Shown here piece after piece: positions 22,740 to 35,314 of a stretch of DNA of 64,000 nucleotides. Below the pieces are notes generated by a model that saw only the letters and a list, made by a program, of their open reading frames with translations, made no database searches and was not told the DNA's origin. Origin of the DNA: Gonapodya sp. JEL0774 (Eukaryota; Monoblepharomycota; Monoblepharidomycetes; Monoblepharidales; Gonapodyaceae). The stretch is taken from the NCBI GenBank assembly GCA_027604505.1, contig JADIIX010000015.1, positions 124,001-188,000 of the forward strand. Reading direction: 5' to 3'. Position numbers and translations under genes: made by a program. The stretch's first letter is position 1. Every line of letters begins with the position of its first letter.

Positions 22740-25159
22740 TTAAGTCTCTGTCCCCTGTGCTTCCTCTGGCTTTTGCCTCGTCCGCGCGAAGTCACCGACC
22801 CTTTCAAACGCCATTTCGGGACTTCCCTTGAAACTCATCAAAAAGACCTGCAGCTCCGCCGCCGAAAATGTCCTTTCGGGTATACGTGATGCGAACTCAT
22901 CACCCAAACGGCGCAGTTCAGTTGGCATGAGGGAAGAAGATTGTGGCGTGAAGGGGGTCGCCGTCGTCAGTGACGCAATACTTCCCCGTTCTCCGTGCGA
23001 GCATTCTTCAACAGAATCCTCCGCGTCCGTTTGCGGCGATTCCTCGTTCTCGATTCCTGCGAGTTCATCCTTCCCCGGCGGCGTTGGCACCGCGTCACCT
23101 CCCCCGTAGAAATTTACAAAGAGTTCTCGAGCTTGCCACCTGCTCGCTTTGTCGAACAACACGCGCACGTCGATGCGGCCGGGTCGAATCAGAGCAGGGT
23201 CAAGATGATCTATGTGATTTGTTCTGTGCGGCGGTTGGTGTGAAGGCAAGTACACGGACGGAGACGGTTACTTTAGAAGAATGGTACTTACGTCATGCAA
23301 AGAAGGCGCCCTTCCTGAGCAGCAACCCCGTCTATAGCATTCTGTAAGCAAAAAATCAAAACATTTCTACGGAGCAATGACGAATCTCTCCACATGCACT
23401 TTCTTGCCTACCAGTCAACATACAAGCAGTCCAGAAAACGTCAAACCTGCACCTGTGCCTGCGGTGGCTTCTCTTCCTCTAAAAGCTGCATCCACATCCT
23501 CCAGTAAGAGAACGCATCTGGGGGGAGTCATGCTCATCAACTCCACCAGATTGTCGTCAGTGAGTCCTTTATTGGAGAGTGAGACAAGATAGATGTTGAA
23601 TCGTAGGTGGCCAGCAAGCGCAGTTATGAAGGATGTCTTTAGAAGCGGGAATGAATGGAAAATTCGGTGGACGATAAAACTCCAACGAGAAGCGAGTGAA
23701 TCAGTGGAGCTTACCTTTCCTGTGCCTGGGCTGCGTACAGTGTTGCGAGGGCGGAAGAGAGCTCGTAACGTTGAGTTTACGACAGCAACAGAAATCGGCG
23801 CGACCACGCAGCAACACGACAAGACGCTTCCACCCCATCTGCTCACCTGCCATAGAAGAGATATCCGCGACGATACGGAACTTGAGAGAAACGGGATCAT
23901 CTCACCTCCGTTTTGATGGGGTAGGCACACAACACAAATTGCGAAACTCACTACCCCTGTCACCATACCACCTCTCACTCCGCAAAAACTCTATCGCGTC
24001 TGAAACAATGTGTTTCTTGAGACCGCGATCCAATACAATCGTTGATAGAGGACGAATGGGCCGAGAGCGCTGATGTGTGTGTGAGACAACACAGTTGGAA
24101 TATCTCCCCGTAATAACAGAATCGTAGTGCAATACACACTGCCCTTCGCCAATTGCCGTATTGATCCGCTGCGAAAATGACCGTCCGTCCTTTCTCCACC
24201 TCCATCCACTTCCTTTGAGCCTCTCTCACGAGCTGCTCGATAATCGCACGGCTGCCGAATGCTGATATGGAGAGGCGATCTTGCGCAGGCACAGTCGCAG
24301 AACCAGTGGAGCCGCTGGGGAGGGGTGGCCGAGTGCGTGAAAGGTGGAGGAGGTGGGAGTGGAAGTGGAAGAGATGCGAGCCTTGTTGGAAAGGAGTGAG
24401 GGATATGTGTTGGTGGATCACAGAGTGAGTGACGCTCCAAGACGAATGCTCAACGGTATAGAACAGCTAGGCCGAGCGTAATGCATTGGTAAAAGTACAA
24501 CTTGCTGAGCTTACCTTGACTCGGAAGAAATACAATTCTAGGTACAAATTCCTTTCCGAAACCTTGTTGCCACACACTTCTCTCCGCTTCCTCATTTACT
24601 GACCTTGCCTCTCCAGGTTTCGAGATGTCCGTAACCACGGTGAATCGAGTTGTCGTGTGAGCGAGTGGGTGATCTGCCAGGTAATTGAGAATCCAGCTGA
24701 TGGTTCAGTGGAATCTTTTAGCACAGTAAGTGAGTAACATGCATGAAGCCTTCTGGGACCCCACGTGTAAGGCTCGTCTTTTGCCTCGAAGTCTGCTGTC
24801 ACGATGTAGCGCCGTTTCCAGTACTCAAAGCCATAATCTAAAAGTACTTTTATTGCAGCTACAGAACTTCCGAGAATTGCGAGGGTGATTCCTAACACAA
24901 TCTGTTGTTTAGGTCACAACGATAAGCGGGGAGATTTAGGAACGGACCTCCAGACGTAAACTGATTGCCTAAATCAATTCCTGTGCTGTTGCTCAGTGCC
25001 TGAGAGATTGGAAAATGATCATGTATGGTTCAGTTCGAAACAGAAACGAACGATGTTCACATTCACGATAGCCCCGATCCCACCAGCAGCGCTCTCTGAT
25101 GATTGATGTACTGTGGACGTCAATGCATCTGGTACAGATGGTGCAATCTGGTTGCTCAT
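22740..25159 (-). CDS. BCS1: BCS1-type AAA ATPase, mitochondrial chaperone
   Basis: Homologue of the inner-membrane AAA protein that inserts the Rieske iron-sulfur protein into complex III. Exons begin at 25159 (MSNQIAPSVPDALT) and pass through a TM-like segment (ITLAILGSSVAAIKVLL). A BCS1-N region follows (VVTDISK, PRIVFLPSQG, RAIIEQLV, RKWMEVEKGRTVIF, RPLSTIVLDRGLK, EFLRSERWYGDRG). The AAA core has VPYRRGYLFYG and Walker A GSPGTGKTSF, assembled from three small exons. Walker B is VLLLEDVDAAF, with NAIDGVAAQEGR as the sensor region and DPALIRPGR with the arginine fingers. An insert of about 60 residues rich in Asp/Glu/Ser separates the arginine region from the C-terminal PERTFSAAELQVFLMSF. 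Several fungi carry multiple BCS1-like AAA genes, so mitochondrial function is likely but not certain. Confidence 0.93.
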
Positions 25160-26014
25160 CTGCCCGTGAGTGTTCCTGACGCCGATTACGATCTTAGCGG
25201 CTCGCTGAAAGTTAAGCCGTAGGACCTGGCAAACTAGGAGCATGTAAGTAGAGCAGTTGAAGCCTCCACGATCCCTAGATCCGCGTGAGACACGTTTCCT
25301 GTCGGTCGATTAGAAGGTCGCAGCGGCTGGCTGAGTGCACTGGGCAAGCTTGCGAATTTTTGCAAGCTTTTAAACACGTGGTCCGTTGATACATACTACA
25401 GGGCGTTTTCCGTGCATATTTGCGAGGGTGATTGTGCGGAGATGTGTCAGGCAAAATTAAAGGCAATTGATAATCTCGGACAAAAATCACCTTGCTGGTC
25501 TCCATAAACCACGATTTTGGAGCCTATTTAGTAAAGCAAACAGTTTTCGCGAGGGATGAAGTAAAGAAACAGTATCTCCGGTGCAAAAAGGTCGTGTTTT
25601 GGAACGATTTGGATTTGTGGCACAGGAGCGTGCCCTCCTTCGTTGCAACAAGCGCGTGAAACCTGGAAACGCGATTCCCACAGGTTCGTTCTCTTGAAAC
25701 AACAATGCTTGTCGGTGGAAGCCATATGTGTGGGCTTTAGCATGAGGTTGGGTTGGGTTGGGTTGGGCTTTTAAACGGACTCACTTCGTGCTTGGTTGGT
25801 GATGTTGTGGAGCTGATCGGAAGCCGACTTACTCGGAAAGGAAGTGAGCGAGGTAGATAGTTATGCGTGCCTGCAGCTATGGGACATACAAGTGCTTTGG
25901 CGGGGTTTCTTGTTCGATCTGATGCCCGCGGAGCGCTCATTCCAATCGACAGAAGGTTTTCAAGTACTCACTGGCTGTTTATATCACCCCTCAAAGTTAC
26001 TGTCGATTCCAAAG
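25160..26014. other. Divergent intergenic region (bidirectional promoter)
   Basis: It separates the minus-strand BCS1-like gene from the plus-strand SIP5-like gene, so both promoters lie in 855 bp. A GGTTG repeat of four units occurs at 25744-25768. No gene is supported here. The open frame running into the SIP5 gene from 25844 has its likely true start at 26015. Confidence 0.55.
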
Positions 26015-29000
26015 ATGGGCTCCTCTCAGTCTCGTTCCTCTCAGGAAGACCGGGATGCAGACGACTTGGCGGCGCCCCCTTCAAACTCACAGCAGTCTGA
26101 AGCTCATCGATATTCCCACAACACACCTCCATACTTTTCAGACTCTGTGGAGACGCGCGAGTCATCATCCCGCAGTCGCTCTTTCGCCTCATTTGCTTTC
26201 CCCAACCCACTATCGGATCACCAACCACCAAACGCCCACTCTTCATCGCCATTCTCCCTTTTCCGCCCACCGTCCCCTTCACTGTTCTCTCGCTCTCCCT
26301 CACCATCTCGCCCCTCGCGCGCTGCTTCCCATTCCCGCGACATTGATCCCAACACGATTATTGATTTTGGAAAACTTACCCCTTCTGGTCTATACCATTC
26401 AAATCAGGACTGGGACACACGTGCAGTACGACGTTTAATACTCGATAGACGAATTGCGCCGTTTTACAAGGGTCTGAATGATCCGGAAGACTGGATGGAG
26501 GCAGAGTCAACAACCTCAGACCGACCACCGACACCCGCCTCCTTCTCGTCTTCTTCGTTGCGGAATACTCCTTCTCCACTTCCTACTTCGTCGTCGTCGT
26601 TAGATCTTCTCGATGCACCCTCGTCATCGTTGAGCCCCGCTGCCGTGGTAGGGAGTAATGCATCCTCGGTCCATTCGACGTCTCCTACTCGTCCCTCGTG
26701 GCTCCACCACCGTCAAACCGCGTCCTCCTCGTCATCGTCATCGTCTTCTTCTGCCATATCTGCTTCCTCATCACACCAAGCCGTCCACGCATCTGGCCAT
26801 CATGGGAACGTTCTACCTCCCTCATCGTCGTCCCATTCCCTCGCTCCTGCACCTGGGGCGTCGTCATTTCTATCGTCTTCGCTCCCGTCCCACGCTTTTC
26901 GATCTGCCCGTCCGTCTTCTCCCTCCCCATCTCTCTCAGCCATCCCAACATCCTCTTCACCTTCGGAAGTTGCCCCCCGACACCGTGCCTACTCTTCCTT
27001 TTCTCATTCATCTCGCGAAGATTTGCTACACCATCATCACCACCATCATTCTGCTCCAATCGGCCCTATTGTGAGCAACCCCAAGACTGTGACAATGGAG
27101 GAGCTCTATGGGAGCCCGATTGAGTGTCCTATTTGCTTTTTGGTGAGTGGTGACCTTTGACCGTAATTTGATGATTGCATTGCACCGTCTACACGTAAGA
27201 ACGTTTAGTATGCACGTAAATGGGATGGAGCCGCCGCAGTCGATCTTATCTCAAGGCTGGAATCTCACGGCGTTCCCTGTTGTCTTGTAATCACCCGAGG
27301 TTGTTGAATTGTAGCCTTAATTGTGTCTTTCCACTTCGTCGCAGTACTACCCTCGCAACATCAATCGCAGTCGCTGTTGTGGCCAGCCATTGTGCACCGA
27401 ATGCTTTGTGCAGATCAAAAGGGATCCGGGTTCTGGCGAGGTCGCGAGGTGGGTTCAGGTGTTTGCTGCTCGCAAAAGGCTGGAGCGGAAGAAGTACATG
27501 TAGATTGAGAGTAGAGAATGCTGGAAGGAGAAGTTGGTAGGGTTTGAATGTGACAGGAACCCTACAAACGGGTGTTCTGCAGCAGCTCAGAATTTTCTTC
27601 CCTTACGATTTTTGTTGAAATCACCTGTTTCGTCCCCAGCTGTCCCTTCTGTGTGGAACCCGATTTTGGTGTGATATATCATCACCCCGACACACCTGCC
27701 TTCCGCCTTTCTGCCAAACTACCCCCCTTGCCGACCACCGTGTCATCCTTCTCATCCGCTACGTCACTTGGGTCGCTCCCGCATATAACGACTGCGTCGT
27801 CAGAATCAGAGCAACAGGGAGCAGGATCGGCACCCGGATCACCATGTACCCAAGGACAGGGAGAAGAACCAGCCTCTGACGACGGGACGAGACTGCAGGC
27901 TGATTCAGCACCACAACAACGGCGGATCAGTCTGCCGCCAACTCACACGCTGGTCGTGTCAGCAGGTATGGAGCTCTGGTACCTTGGCCTGTTTCTTTCA
28001 TTAGCGCACGGGAGCCGAAATTGCAACCTGTTCCCTGTCATCAGATTTGCTCCGCCCTGAATGGTCCCGTCGCATGGCTCAACTCCTCGCAGCTCGAACT
28101 GCTGCCGCTTCGTCCACACCTTCGTCTTCCTCTCCTCTTTCGGGGCCGAGAAGGGGTCTTGCAAATCTGTCTGTGCTGGCGGCCTTAACGAGGGGAGGGC
28201 AACAAAATATTGATCCGGGAGCTTTGAGGTGCGTTCAGATTGCAGACTCGTTTTTGTAAGTGATAGGAGCAAGGCTCATCGGTTGGAGGTCCCAAATAGC
28301 TCCGCTGCAACAGCCGCGGCAGCAATGCTCGAAACTTCTCTCTCGTCTACCCGGCGCCGCTCCCCGTCCCCATCAATGTTGTTTCGGAGATCGCATCGGC
28401 AGACCCCATCGCATGGTTCAGGAAGCTCGGCCGCATCGGCTGAGGAAGGTGGAAGGAGGAGGCGGGGTTGGTGGAATGGTATGGGTGAGGGTGAGTATGG
28501 AACTCGAGAGTTGGTGATCGAGTAGTACTGTTGGCTCCATTGCAACTGACCTCTTTTCTTCAATTGTAGCGGCCCTCGCAGTCTCTGCTATGCGCACAGC
28601 TGGAGCTGATTTGGAAGAGCTTATGCTGGTTGAGGCAGTCAGACGGAGCTTGCTCGAATCTGAAATGCCGCAATCAACTCAAGCCGGTGAGCCTTCTGGC
28701 TCGAATAACTCAGCATCCGCTACGGCAGTGCCATCCTCGTTATCGTCCGCACCTGGAGCACCTACCATATTGTCAGAAGCGTCACCCGGCGACTCAGATA
28801 CACGTCCACCGCTTGCGGTGCCGTCGCTTATTGTGTCCACCTATGGTGAGCGCAAGAGCACGGATACAGGCGAGCGGACACCGACAAGGGGCAGTTCGGA
28901 CAACGGATGGGCGATGGGCCTGGGTATGACAAGACTGGTCGACGGTGCCTTGGAGGTGGCGGAAGGAGGCGAGGCGCAGCCTGGAACGAGGCAGAGGAGT

Positions 29001-29135
29001 GAGAGTCAGGTGACAGCCAAAGAGGAATCCGGTGTTAGTGTGAGTGTGAGTGGGATTCAGGATGCTGTGATGGGCAGCAAGGAGGCGGAAGCTGGTCTTC
29101 TTAGTGGGGAGGTTGCGCAAGCCGCGAGGGGATAG
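26015..29135 (+). CDS. SIP5: SIP5-like zinc-finger protein
   Basis: Exons are 26015-27142, 27345-27448, 27640-27965, 28045 onward and 28570-29135. The N-terminus MGSSQSRSS fits an N-myristoylation signal. The region [17 protein letters not shown], then [20 protein letters not shown] is a SIP5 family block. The split zinc finger is [27 protein letters not shown] and [11 protein letters not shown], with all Cys pairs kept once the two introns are removed. Downstream come [11 protein letters not shown] and [14 protein letters not shown]. Yeast Sip5 binds the Snf1 kinase and the Reg1/Glc7 phosphatase, so a role in glucose signalling is inferred. Long Ser/His-rich linkers lie on both sides. Exon 4 and the following frame are separated by only 17 nt (28229-28245), which is unresolved. 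Confidence 0.88.
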
Positions 29136-29643
29136 CTGGTGAATAACAGGCTTAGATCCACGATGATCGGGAGACTCTAATAAGTTTCGATGCAAACAGG
29201 ATTTATTTTTAGACATTGCAATGGTTTATCGGTGTGCCTGGAGTCAGCGCATCAGATAGGATTTTTATTCTGCATTGGGTTATGTAAAGACGATTGAGTG
29301 TATGTATATACAAGGTGCGAATTGAAGATATGAACCAATTTCGACCAGGAAGGCCATGGGTTGTAGCAAATGCAAGTTCGGTTGAAGAGCCACGGAATTG
29401 AAGAAAATGCCGCCTTCCTTCACTCCCCAAAAGACCTACTTTTCGTTCGCTTGCGCTGAGCTCCAAAAATGTACACAGTCGCAAATTGCATCATTGACAG
29501 CTGTTATACAATGAACTAACGGTACTTGCAAAATATACAACGACAACTAAAAGTGGAGTGACTGCACTGCAAATATGCCGGGTCATAGTCCATAGCGCAT
29601 AATTGGGTGCTCGTGTAGTACCAAATGTACAGGCCACAACGCT
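29136..29643. other. Convergent intergenic region
   Basis: Tail-to-tail spacer between the SIP5-like gene and the large disordered protein. No gene or RNA is seen. Confidence 0.55.
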
Positions 29644-32600
29644 TCACGAAGGTGGTGTCTGCGTTTTGCCCATCGTGCCATAACCACTGTCCAGTACTTT
29701 CGCCAAAACGCCAGCCGCCCCAAGTTTGACAGGCTCCCTCAACGAATGGCTCTTCGTACCAGAGAACATTTCTCCGAATCCCGAATCGGCCACCACAGCT
29801 CCAACTCCGCCTGAGGACCCCGTGCGTGCGCTCGTTTTGTCGTCCTCTCCATCAACTGGGAGCAATGCAGATGCACCCATGCTTGCTCGACTTTCACTCG
29901 TTCGACTTGTCTGTGTTGCGGCCAACGATTCTGAATCTGCTCCCCGACCACTTAAGCCTCCGAGACCAAAACGCTCGGCAACCGGTGACATCGAGTCTGG
30001 GTCCTCCCTTCCAGGCTCACCTGATCCATCGCCATCTTCAACTGATTCCAGAGCGGCCTCCCACGCGGTCTTGCTAAGGGCGCTGCTGCTCCTGACCAGT
30101 TCTTCGAACTTCCTCTCGTTCTCCTCCCGCTCCCTTTCCTTATCTTTATCCCTCCCTGCTTGAGGTCCATGACGCAAGAGCACAGCGAGCCGTGTAGGTG
30201 AGGCCTGGGGTGCTTGGGATGTTCCGCCATGCTGAGATGGCGAACGGCCCAGAGCTACGGCGAGGGACGCAAGTCCTGGTCGAGAGTCCCGTGGGGTGAT
30301 GGTAACGGACGATGCGACACTTCCTGTTGACGAAGACATGCCGCTAGTGATGGCGGTTGGAGGTCGGTCGTTTGTTGGTTTGACGGGGGATCCGCTCGGG
30401 GTTTGAAACGCGGAGTTCGGAGCTGACGAAGTTGGGCTGCCAATCGCCGATACGTATGGAGTGTCCACGTTGGTCAACACTGACGCATGCATTTGTAGTG
30501 TTATGGGTCTTCCTGCCATAAAATTTTGTGGCTGCGGCACTTCTGACGTTTGCTCGGCCCTGGGGGCGAAGAGACCAAACCTTCTCATCTCCCCAAGAGT
30601 ATACTCCTCGTACCCATCTCCTTCCAAAGCCCCTAGTGATGATGCCATTGACGACCGAAGGTCAAGCTTGCTGTGAGAAGAAGAGAGCTTGGTGAACAAA
30701 GAAACGGACTGGATGGCGAACCGGGCCGAGAGAACTCGTGTGAACTCGTCGTCTTCACGGAGGTATCGCTCTGACCGCTGCCGGCCAAAAAGCACCGTGT
30801 AGAGGTCGGGTGGTGGGCGGCGACGATTGAAGACCTGGCGGTCGGAGCCATTCATATAGATAGTAGAAACACGTTTGTGTGAACAAAAACATCTCCTCAA
30901 GAGAGCTAAACCTTAGCCTCGACACACAACACACCTTGTCCTGCAAATTCTCGCCTGCCATCCTAGTCTGCGTCGTCAAATTCCTCAACCCTGCTCGCAT
31001 CCTGTCTACCCACCCCGCCCCTTCCTCGTCTCTCGCGCCGACACCCGCTTTCCACACCTCCCACCCGGTCATGTCAAACTCCCCGGCTTTGCCTTGATCC
31101 GCAGCGTATCCTGCCCAGTCGTCCGACTCACCCCACCGTCTCACATACACTACATTGTCGTCCTGAGCAGGCGCCAGACCGCTCGATTTCGCAGCTGGTG
31201 GAGAGGGTCTTCGAGGCCGCCGGAGCGGCGACAGCGGCGACAAGGAGGCGAGAGAGACTGGTTCGTCGAGGGACTTTGGACGCTGGGAGGACGATTTGCC
31301 ATGGTTGCGCCCCGGTCCGGAACCGGGTGAGGATAAGGTTGCCGATCCAGATCCTTGTGCGGACCCATGGGCTCCTGCCCCAGTCACACTGGCTCCCGCT
31401 CCGGTTCCCGTTCCCGTGTCAACGATGGAGCTCCCACCACTGGACCCCCTGTTCCTAAACAGGCTCAAACTGGGCGCCCTCCCGACGGTCACGTTGCTCA
31501 TCATGCCTGCCATGGACATCCTCTTCGTTCCAACAACGGCCCCCGAACCACCCACATCCGATCCACCTGACATGGACGCCATACTGTCTCTACTCGACCT
31601 CGCGGATCCACTCCTCGCATCCCAATCACCACTGCCTCCGCCCGCGCCAAAAGCTGCGAGCAAAGTTCTGGCTCGGGACTCGATTGAGGGTCTCGGAAGG
31701 CCTGAATGTGCGTCCGCCACGGCACCCACCACTACAGCTGAGGCTGCGGCGAAGCTTGTGCTGAGGCTGGGTCGGCGGGCAATTCGAGACTGATGGTCGC
31801 GGCGCAAGTGGCCCGATCGGTCGAGAGAGAGTGCACTGGGGATGGAGGGCGGTGCTGGAAGACCAGTTGAGACCCCAGGGGAGGTGAGACCGAACCTCTC
31901 AGCAAACTCCATGCCCATCACTGGTGTGATTTCCCTCCGTTTGAAGTCCGTCACCAGCGTGGGGAACCGCACATCCGCAGCGGCTTGACCACCAACACCA
32001 GCAGCACCCCCAACCGCAGCCCCAACCGCAGCCGCAGCCGCCGCCCGCCCGGCCGACGAGTGCGACGCGACCCCGCTCACAGCCCTGGGCCTCGTTCCCG
32101 CCGGGGACCCCGCCGCCCCGCCAACAGACCCAAACACCCCACTCTCGGGCCTCCCGTGGAACTTGAACCCTGCCTGCTCCGCCACGGCGACGCTCACACT
32201 CCTCCCTCCCCTGGCCGCCCTTCCCGCCGCGGCCGCTGTGCCCCCCGGCCCGAGCTGCTTCGGGTTCAGATTGGATCCAGTACCATGCGCGATGCCGAGG
32301 CCGTGTGGGTACAGGTGGGTTTGGGCGAAGGTGAATCCCGTGGACGAGGTGGTCGAGTGGGGCCCGCGGAAGGACGATGAGAGGGAGTTGGCCGCAGATG
32401 GGGAAAAGGACGAGGAGGATGGCGCGAGGGAGGACGTGGAAGGCACGCGGGAGGTGGCGCCTGGCGGAGGGTAGGAGAAGGAAGATGAGGACTGCGAGGA
32501 GACGGAAGATGTGGACGGGGCGAGTGTGGAGATGGAGATGAAAGGGCGTGGGGGAAGCGTGGTTTGGTTTGGTGGGGTGGGCAAAGTGGCCGTGTGTACG

Positions 32601-35314
32601 GCAGAGGTGGAGTTTGGGGTGGGAATGGGGAGCGACCCCCGGCGTTTTGCAGATGATGTCGAATCTGCAGAGCGGGATCGGGACAAGGGGCGGGACGGAC
32701 GTGGGCGAAATGCGTCGGACGATTGCAGCGAAGTGGTGGTGGTGGTCACGGGCGGGGTCGGTGTCGCTGTGGTGGCGGACATAGCGGACGATGACGATGC
32801 AGACGTACCCTGCACCTCACCACGCCCCCGCACCACCTGTCCATCCCCCCCACCCGCAGCACCACCGCTCCCACCCGCCTCCCTCCCAACAGACGCAGTT
32901 CTCCCCCGGCCGCCGCCCACTCCACTCCGATCCACACTCGATGCCCGCCGCGTCCCCGCCTCAGAGGCCACCACACCGCCCGTTGCCGACCCTGCGTTGC
33001 CGGCCCCCGCCCCTCCCGCCCCGCCCATACCCACCCCCCCCGCAGACACGCCTGATCCCACCGACGCCCCCGACGCAACCGACGCGTGCCGGGCGTGACC
33101 TGTAGGGGTCAAGTGCGGGCGGGATCGGGCGGCGGTGGGAGAGTCTGGCGGGGAGTGGAGGCTGGCGCTTCGTGGGCGGGCAGGAGGGGGCAAGGGAGGG
33201 GCGGAGGGGGACGGGGGCTGGGGGGTGTGGGTGTGGGTGTGGGTGTGGAGGGTGGGCAGTGAAGCCGGGAGGGACGGTCGGGGTGAGGGCGGTGTGGGTG
33301 CAGGGAGAGCTCCAAACTGCGCTGGTTGGTGTCGCTGCGGGATGACCAGTGCCGCGGTGGCTTGCAGAGGGGACGACGGGAACGGGTGCGGGTGCTGGGG
33401 GACGGGTATGGACGTCGCTCTGGCGCGGGTGGGTGTGGGTGGTGGGGATGTGGAGGTGGGTCGGTGGACAGAGGAAGGGGAGTGGGAGGCCGGCGGGCCG
33501 GGTGTGCCGGGCGGGGACAAGGACAAAGCCGGCGACGGCGGGAAGGACATGCTGGTGGTGGAGGGTGAGGTGGATCCGGATCCCAAGACCGACGATTGTG
33601 GCCACGCAGTCGACGATCCCGACGCCCCCGATCCCGCCCCCGCCCCCGACAGGGTTGCCAAGAGAGCGAGCAGGCGCGACTGGTTTTGGTACTGGTACTG
33701 GTTCTGGTTCTGGTTCTGGTTCTGGTTGCGGACCTGGCCCTGCGCCGCACTCTCCCCCTCGTTGGCCTGCGATGACGAAGACGAAGACTCCGACGAACCG
33801 AGGGCCGTCGTCGTGTTCGAGTTGGCGTTGGCGTTGGCGATAGAGAGGTGTGAGTGGGACGCGGAGAGGGAGAGGGGTGATGTGGGTGAGGGGGAGGTGG
33901 ACGAGGGGGACGAGGGGGACGAGAATGAGGAGAGCGTGGAGGAGCGGGGGCGGGCCGAGGTGGCCGAGGGGGGCAAGGGGGCTTGGTGAGGGAGGGGATG
34001 AGGGGATGAAGGGGAGTGAGGGGGATGGAATAAGGTGAACCGGTGGGGACGGGGATGTGGAGACGGGATAGGCCACACCGACACTGGAGATGTATCGTTC
34101 CCGAGGTCGCTGGACGAATGTCCTCGGTCACCCAAACATCCGCCTTACCCCTACCGCGCACTTTGACTCGACTTTGGCAGTCCAAACACCAACTTGCTAC
34201 TTCGAACAATCTTCACCTCCTCTCACACCAACCCCCCTTTTCTCCGTAGCAACCCCACCCCGCAACCCGCACAGCTTAAACCCGGCATCCCACAACCCCC
34301 CCCTCCCCCCCGCCCCCCCCCTCTCGCTGGCCCGTGCTCCTCCCCGTACTTGTACTCACCTCGGTCACCCCCTCGTCCTCCTCCTCCACCTCGGTCCCCA
34401 CCTCCCGCTCCATTTCCACCGCCACCTCCACCTCCGATGCCCTTGATCCTCTCAAAGAACCCCTGGTCGGGGACCGGGGCCGAGGCGGCTGGACCTGTCC
34501 CAGTCACGGCACCCCCTGGACCTGGACCTGGACCCGCACCTGCACCTGCAATCACCCCCGTCCCAGTCCCGTTCCCGTTCCCATTCCAGCTCCAAGTCCC
34601 AGCGGCAGTGCCGGCATCCCCGTTCACACTCGCACCCCGCCCCCCGCTCCCGCCCGCCACCGACCCAGACCCAGACGCCACCCCCCCGACATCCCCCGCG
34701 ACAGTGTTGTGTCTTCCGAACACGCGGGTCCAGGGTCTCCCACGGGGCGGTGCGGTGGGCGAGGTGGGTGAGGTGGGGGGGACGTCGGAGGGTGTGGGAT
34801 AAGGGTAGGGGTACGGGAGTGCACGGGAGTCGGAGGAAGGCGGAGCGGGGGACGAGGGTGTGTGGTGAGAGATGGCGGGTGCGGCGGAGGACGACAATGC
34901 GGACAAGGGAGCAGGACCGGAAGAGTTGGCGCGGTGGTGGTGACGGGAGTGGCGGGGAGAGGGCGAGGGGGAGGGAGAGGCGAGGGAGCGAGGAGAGGGA
35001 GAGGAGGGGGAGGAGGAGTCAGCCGGGAGGGGAGATTGCGGGGATGGGTGTGAGGGAGAATTTGAGAAGACAGTGAGCCAAGAGGATTTGCGTCTTGAAG
35101 GGGAAGAAGTGGGTTTGAGGAGGTTGAGGGGGGCTGAAGAAGCGGGGTTTGATGGGATTAGGTGAGAGTGAGTTGTGTTGGAAGATAAGAGGGAGAGCGT
35201 TGGATTGGGCGTGATCGAGTCCGAGGGAGGGTTGAGTTGCGCGAGGGAGTCGCCAGCGCTGCGAGCACGGGAAGACCTGGCAGGAGACGCAGCGACCGAA
35301 GAGACGAGAGTCAT
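29644..35314 (-). CDS. Giant Ser/Pro/Gly-rich disordered protein, function unknown
   Basis: About 1,700 residues in three main exons. The first runs from 35314 (MTLVSSVAASPARS) to a GTGAGT donor near 34365. The second begins near 34130 and ends NLQDK at about 30947. The third runs from about 30895 to the stop at 29644. Composition is dominated by Ser, Pro, Gly, Thr and His, with runs such as NQNQNQNQNQYQYQNQ, GTGTGT and polyglycine. More ordered islands are DVRFPTLVTDF, EFAERFGL, ESDDWAGY, WEVWKAGVGARDEEGAGWVD, RQRSERYLREDDEFTRVLSA and YTLGEMRRFGLFAPR. I recognise no domain. The phase of the first join supports one gene rather than two. Other long open frames on both strands here come from the GC-rich repetitive coding sequence. 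Confidence 0.65.

Noticed and set aside
25744-25768. GGTTG repeat as an interstitial telomere
   Set aside because: Only four units, and the unit is not the TTAGGG type. It is better read as a simple repeat.
32511-33989. Long plus-strand open frames opposite the disordered protein (for example 33135-33989)
   Set aside because: They mirror the repetitive GC-rich minus-strand coding sequence, lack splice partners and have no family features.
33109-34209. Second long minus-strand frame overlapping the disordered protein
   Set aside because: It is Arg/Pro/His-rich, as expected from a shifted frame. The other frame is the one joined in phase to exons on both sides.
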